From Micropterix aruncella (lineage: Eukaryota; Arthropoda; Insecta; Lepidoptera; Micropterigidae): a stretch of 64,000 nt of DNA. Of this stretch, positions 53,630-64,000 are shown one piece after another. Position numbers and translations under genes: made by a program. How positions within the stretch are numbered: position 1 is the stretch's first letter; every line of letters starts with the position of its first letter. Location of the stretch: assembly GCA_944548615.1 (NCBI GenBank), contig OX155972.1, positions 2,717,625-2,781,624 of the forward strand, given 5' to 3'. The notes below the pieces were generated by a model. It ran no database searches and had not been told where the DNA came from. It saw only the letters and a program-made list of their open reading frames with translations.

Positions 53630-54450
53630 TTTTTTAACCGACTTCAAAAAAGAAGAGGTTATCAATTCGGTTGCATTTTATTTTTTTTTATATTTGATAC
53701 CTCAAAACTCCGTCATTTATGAACCTATTTGGAAAATTCTTTTTTTATTTGAAAGGATATACTATCAGATTGGTCCCATTTTTATCAAAATCCTGTTCTG
53801 ATGATGGGATCCATGAGGAATTGAGGGAACTCCTCAAATATTATCATATGAAGTTGAAAATTTACATGTTGGTTAAGTTCCGAACAAAGTATTTGTTATG
53901 GTAAGAATGACCTGATTCTACACCTAGGGTTGTCTCCCGACGAGGGGACTCCTCAACGGTGGACAGCACAGACAAGAAATTTTGTATGCGCATTCAGTTA
54001 TGATAGCCTGTTCTAAGTTTCACCATGACATGGCAGCTGCATCCAGGGTTGGCTCTAGACGAGGGGCTCCTCAACGGACAACGGCACAGACACGAAATTT
54101 TGTATATGCATTCAATTATAACAGCCCGTTCTAAGATTCACTAAGACAGGACTGCGGAATCCAGGGTTGGCTTCTAATGAGGGAACTCCTCAACGGTTTA
54201 CAGCACATACACGAAATTTTGTATACGCATTCAATTATGACATGGCTGCTGCACTTACACAAATATATGGACGGGGTTTTGTTTTGTTAAAATTTTGTGA
54301 CTATTATATCGTTCATTCACAACAATATAGCTTACAACTATTTGGCTGCCTAAAAACACATCATATATGCTAATCTAAGAGTTCGGTTGTGCTCGCCTAT
54401 CTATGATAACAGTAATGTATTTCGTTTTACCTATATATATTTAATGTCAG
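53630..54450 (+). mobile_element. Dispersed insect repeat with three minisatellite units
   Basis: Starts tttttaaccgacttcaaaaaagaagagg, a motif common in lepidopteran and other insect repeats. It then carries about three copies (53925-54240) of the ~120-bp unit found at 43290-44890. Borders are approximate. Confidence 0.55.
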
Positions 54451-54596
54451 TAAACACCCAGCTGTTGCTATTACTATTTAAAATAGCTTTTCCCAGGATC
54501 TGCCGAATAAAGTAGTATACTGTGCCGCCTTCAAAAGATGAAAGAATCAAGCCGCTTACTCGGCGCCTAATGAGTATATGTTTCAAATGTTAATGT

Positions 54597-54760
54597 TTAG
54601 CCGGTGCCCGTAGGGCACATTTTTGAACTTTTGATCAGTTGAACATTTTTGAACATTTCTTTTCTTTGTATCTTAATAATGACACTAATTATTTGATCCC
54701 TCAGAAGTATATGTTTCAAATTATAAGGTTTAGCCCGTGCCCGCAGGGCACATTTTTGAA
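54597..54760 (+). repeat. Two direct copies of a gcccgtagggcacattttt motif
   Basis: ttagccggtgcccgtagggcacatttttgaac near 54599 recurs as ttagcccgtgcccgcagggcacatttttgaac near 54731. The gtgcccg-agggcac core is palindromic. Confidence 0.55.
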
Positions 54761-54782
54761 CATTTGAATATTCTTAAAAATT

Positions 54783-54786
54783 TATA

Positions 54787-54882
<96 letters not shown>
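54783..54882. repeat. (TA)n microsatellite
   Basis: About 100 bp of TA repeats with a single interruption near 54806. Confidence 0.95.
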
Positions 54883-57298
<2,416 letters not shown>

Positions 57299-57704
57299 AT
57301 TTTTTTCAAATTATTTATTGAGTTAAAATTATGGTTACATTCAATATACAAAAGTCTTAACCTAACTAGGCTGCCGCCTGTTCCAAGGTAGACAATTTAT
57401 TTTAGTTATCCTAAGAAATCTATAATATTATATTTATATAAATAATCAAAATCATACTTAAGGTAACAGAAATATCTTAATTACCTAATAAAAATTCGTA
57501 AGAAAATGTCATGAAAATTGTCAATATTATTTTATTTTAAAACATGATAAAAATTAATATATATTTATATATGTATTAAATAATATGTATTAATAATATA
57601 CAAAATAAATTCACAAAAATTAAAATAAAATTACGTTTAGAAATCATCAATTTATATTACTACATATACTATTATGTTTTTATATATAGGTATATATAAA
57701 AACA

Positions 57705-62539
<4,835 letters not shown>

Positions 62540-63110
62540 AGAATACAATGTCATGAAGGGTGAAAACAAAGAATTAAACACCGGGGAGTTATCATCTATA
62601 ACGGGCGAACCCGTCACCCCAGGGAAGTATAACGATATTGATAGTTCTTTCAACCTGGAGTGAACGTAGATACTTGGGTACGAAACAGTCCACCGTCTAG
62701 CTACGCCAACTTGCCCTCCGCCGAAGTTTAACGTGTTGCCGCAAGGCACTGGGAAGTTGAAACATCAAATTTATCGCGGACCTTGGCGTCCTTTGCCCGT
62801 CTACCACTCGGGATCGCGCGGCCAACGGGTCGTTTCAAGAGTAGCTGACATTATGTTACCACCCCCCGCTGCTTAGGAAATGTATAAGAATATTTCCGGA
62901 CCCCCATATTCGTCGGAGTGCACAGTCGATTGGCTGACGCCGCATGATGCGCAAACCTTCCAACAGCACCCGAAGGACATTCACCAGACTAAACCGATCC
63001 ACCATGCCGTAACAGGGGAAAACGGAGTCCTTATCAGGTTCAACCATCTTCGAGAAAGCTACCGGATAGGAGTTGTACAGTGAGTTGAGCCGACACAAGA
63101 AAACGAGTGG
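62540..63110 (-). repeat. GC-rich ~685-bp repeat unit, copy 6 (diverged, inverted)
   Basis: Reverse complement aligns in order: cttccctggggtgacgggttcgcccgtt, ttggcgtagctagacggtggac, and the gaaacgacccgttggccgcgcgatcccg block. More diverged than copies 1-4. Confidence 0.65.
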
Positions 63111-63797
63111 GTTTTAGAGGCCCAACTGCATAGCAAATAATATAACGATAAAGTTGTAAATGTTATTATAATAATAACACCCATTAATAGAGCAAATACT
63201 AATACCCCTCTGCACGTTGTCCAATGCTTTGGCCAGCACTATGGCACATGTATTCGGCTGAATGTGTGGCTCAGTCCACACGTTAGAAGGTCGTTCAGTT
63301 TGTGTCGGTGCAAGCCAATGTGCGAACATCAAAGCGCGCATCAAAAATGGATGTCGAGCTGGTTACGACCGTCGCGGTTTATTTATTTACAGCCTATACG
63401 TACTGCCTATGTGCACAGCAACAGGGTTATCAAAAAGAAATGTAAACAAGTAAATAATAAAAATAATAATTTTTATTACGGTTTTTTTAATATGTGTGTT
63501 TTTTTAAAATATATGTATTTTATCAATATAGATACTTCTATATTTCCGTACCATAGTCAGACCTTTCATTTGACACTAAACACTATATATTTATGTTCAT
63601 TTATTGCCATGTGGAGATTTGGACATTTAGACAAGTATTTACTTGATATTTGGTCAGTTAAGGTAGGTACCCTATGCCACTCGGAATGACTTCTAAATTG
63701 GTTCAAGCGTTTAGAATTTATTATGGAATAAAGAAATGGAAAACATATATAGATGTACCCTGAACTCATTGCACTCTTCTTTTTTGTTGAGCAGTCG
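63111..63797. other. AT-rich DNA without recognised gene
   Basis: Overlapping ORFs at 63114-63689 on both strands contradict each other and show no domain. Confidence 0.4.
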
Positions 63798-64000
63798 TGT
63801 GAAAAAAAATATGGATACGCCTAAACGCGCGGCCAACGCAGTGTTGACGCGATAACCAACTTTGCGCCAATTCCATTTCATTTGTATTGAAACTGTAGAA
63901 AATACGTGTAAAAAAAAATATGGATACGCACTAAACGCGCGGCCAACGCAGTTTGGACGCGATAACCAACTTTGCGCCAATTCCATTTCATTTGTATTGA
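63798..64000 (+). repeat. ~109-bp tandem repeat, two copies, running off the window
   Basis: aaaaaaaatatggatacgc...ctaaacgcgcggccaacgcagt...gataaccaactttgcgccaattccatttc occurs at about 63798 and 63906. The second copy reaches the window edge. Confidence 0.85.

Overview
This is a gene-poor, AT-rich insect genomic window, most likely lepidopteran. It holds parts of two host genes buried in layered transposable elements. The lepidopteran call is an inference from the repeats: Helitron-like elements ending in CTAG or CTAA, TTAA-flanked MITEs, and the repeat family at about 53.63 kb that starts with a TTTTTAACCGACTTC-like motif. No bacterial or viral gene organisation is present.

Host gene 1 (+ strand, 4132-31736): seven exons with canonical splice sites and a continuous frame. 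They encode the LRR-like C-terminal part of an F-box-type protein that resembles FBXO33. Its introns hold a nearly pristine Ty3/gypsy LTR retrotransposon (5456-13615), an RLE-class non-LTR element (13912-16770), 3' ends of several LINEs, MITEs, SINEs, a hAT element and a mariner remnant. Any exons before 4132 were not identified.

Host gene 2 (- strand, 51792-45879): five exons encode the last part of Islet/tailup (tup), a LIM-homeodomain transcription factor. They cover the linker, the homeodomain (split by an intron), the conserved tail block ([12 protein letters not shown]) and the stop codon. The LIM-domain exons must lie beyond 64 kb. The two genes converge, about 14 kb of repeats lie between them, and a 200-N gap sits just beyond the tup stop.

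Layout: 1-3.8 kb GC-rich repeat units and TTAA elements; 4.1-31.7 kb F-box gene with its TE-laden introns; 31.7-45.5 kb intergenic TEs, including a LINE with an exact 15-bp target duplication and a minisatellite with an internal inversion; 45.9-51.8 kb tup exons; 51.8-64 kb tup upstream intron or flank, with a perfect 60-bp-arm palindrome, long (TA)n arrays, and 614-bp and 556-bp tandem repeats.

The most notable observations are these. (1) Sequence-divergent TTAA-flanked elements share one end architecture: a palindromic motif repeated exactly 43 bp apart. (2) A GC-rich repeat of about 685 bp with no coding capacity occurs six times. (3) The Ty3/gypsy element has nearly identical LTRs, intact gag and pol, and a consensus -1 frameshift heptamer. 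(4) Several insertions are proved by empty paralogous sites inside this same window. I found no defence system, CRISPR array, operon or convincing new cellular pathway.
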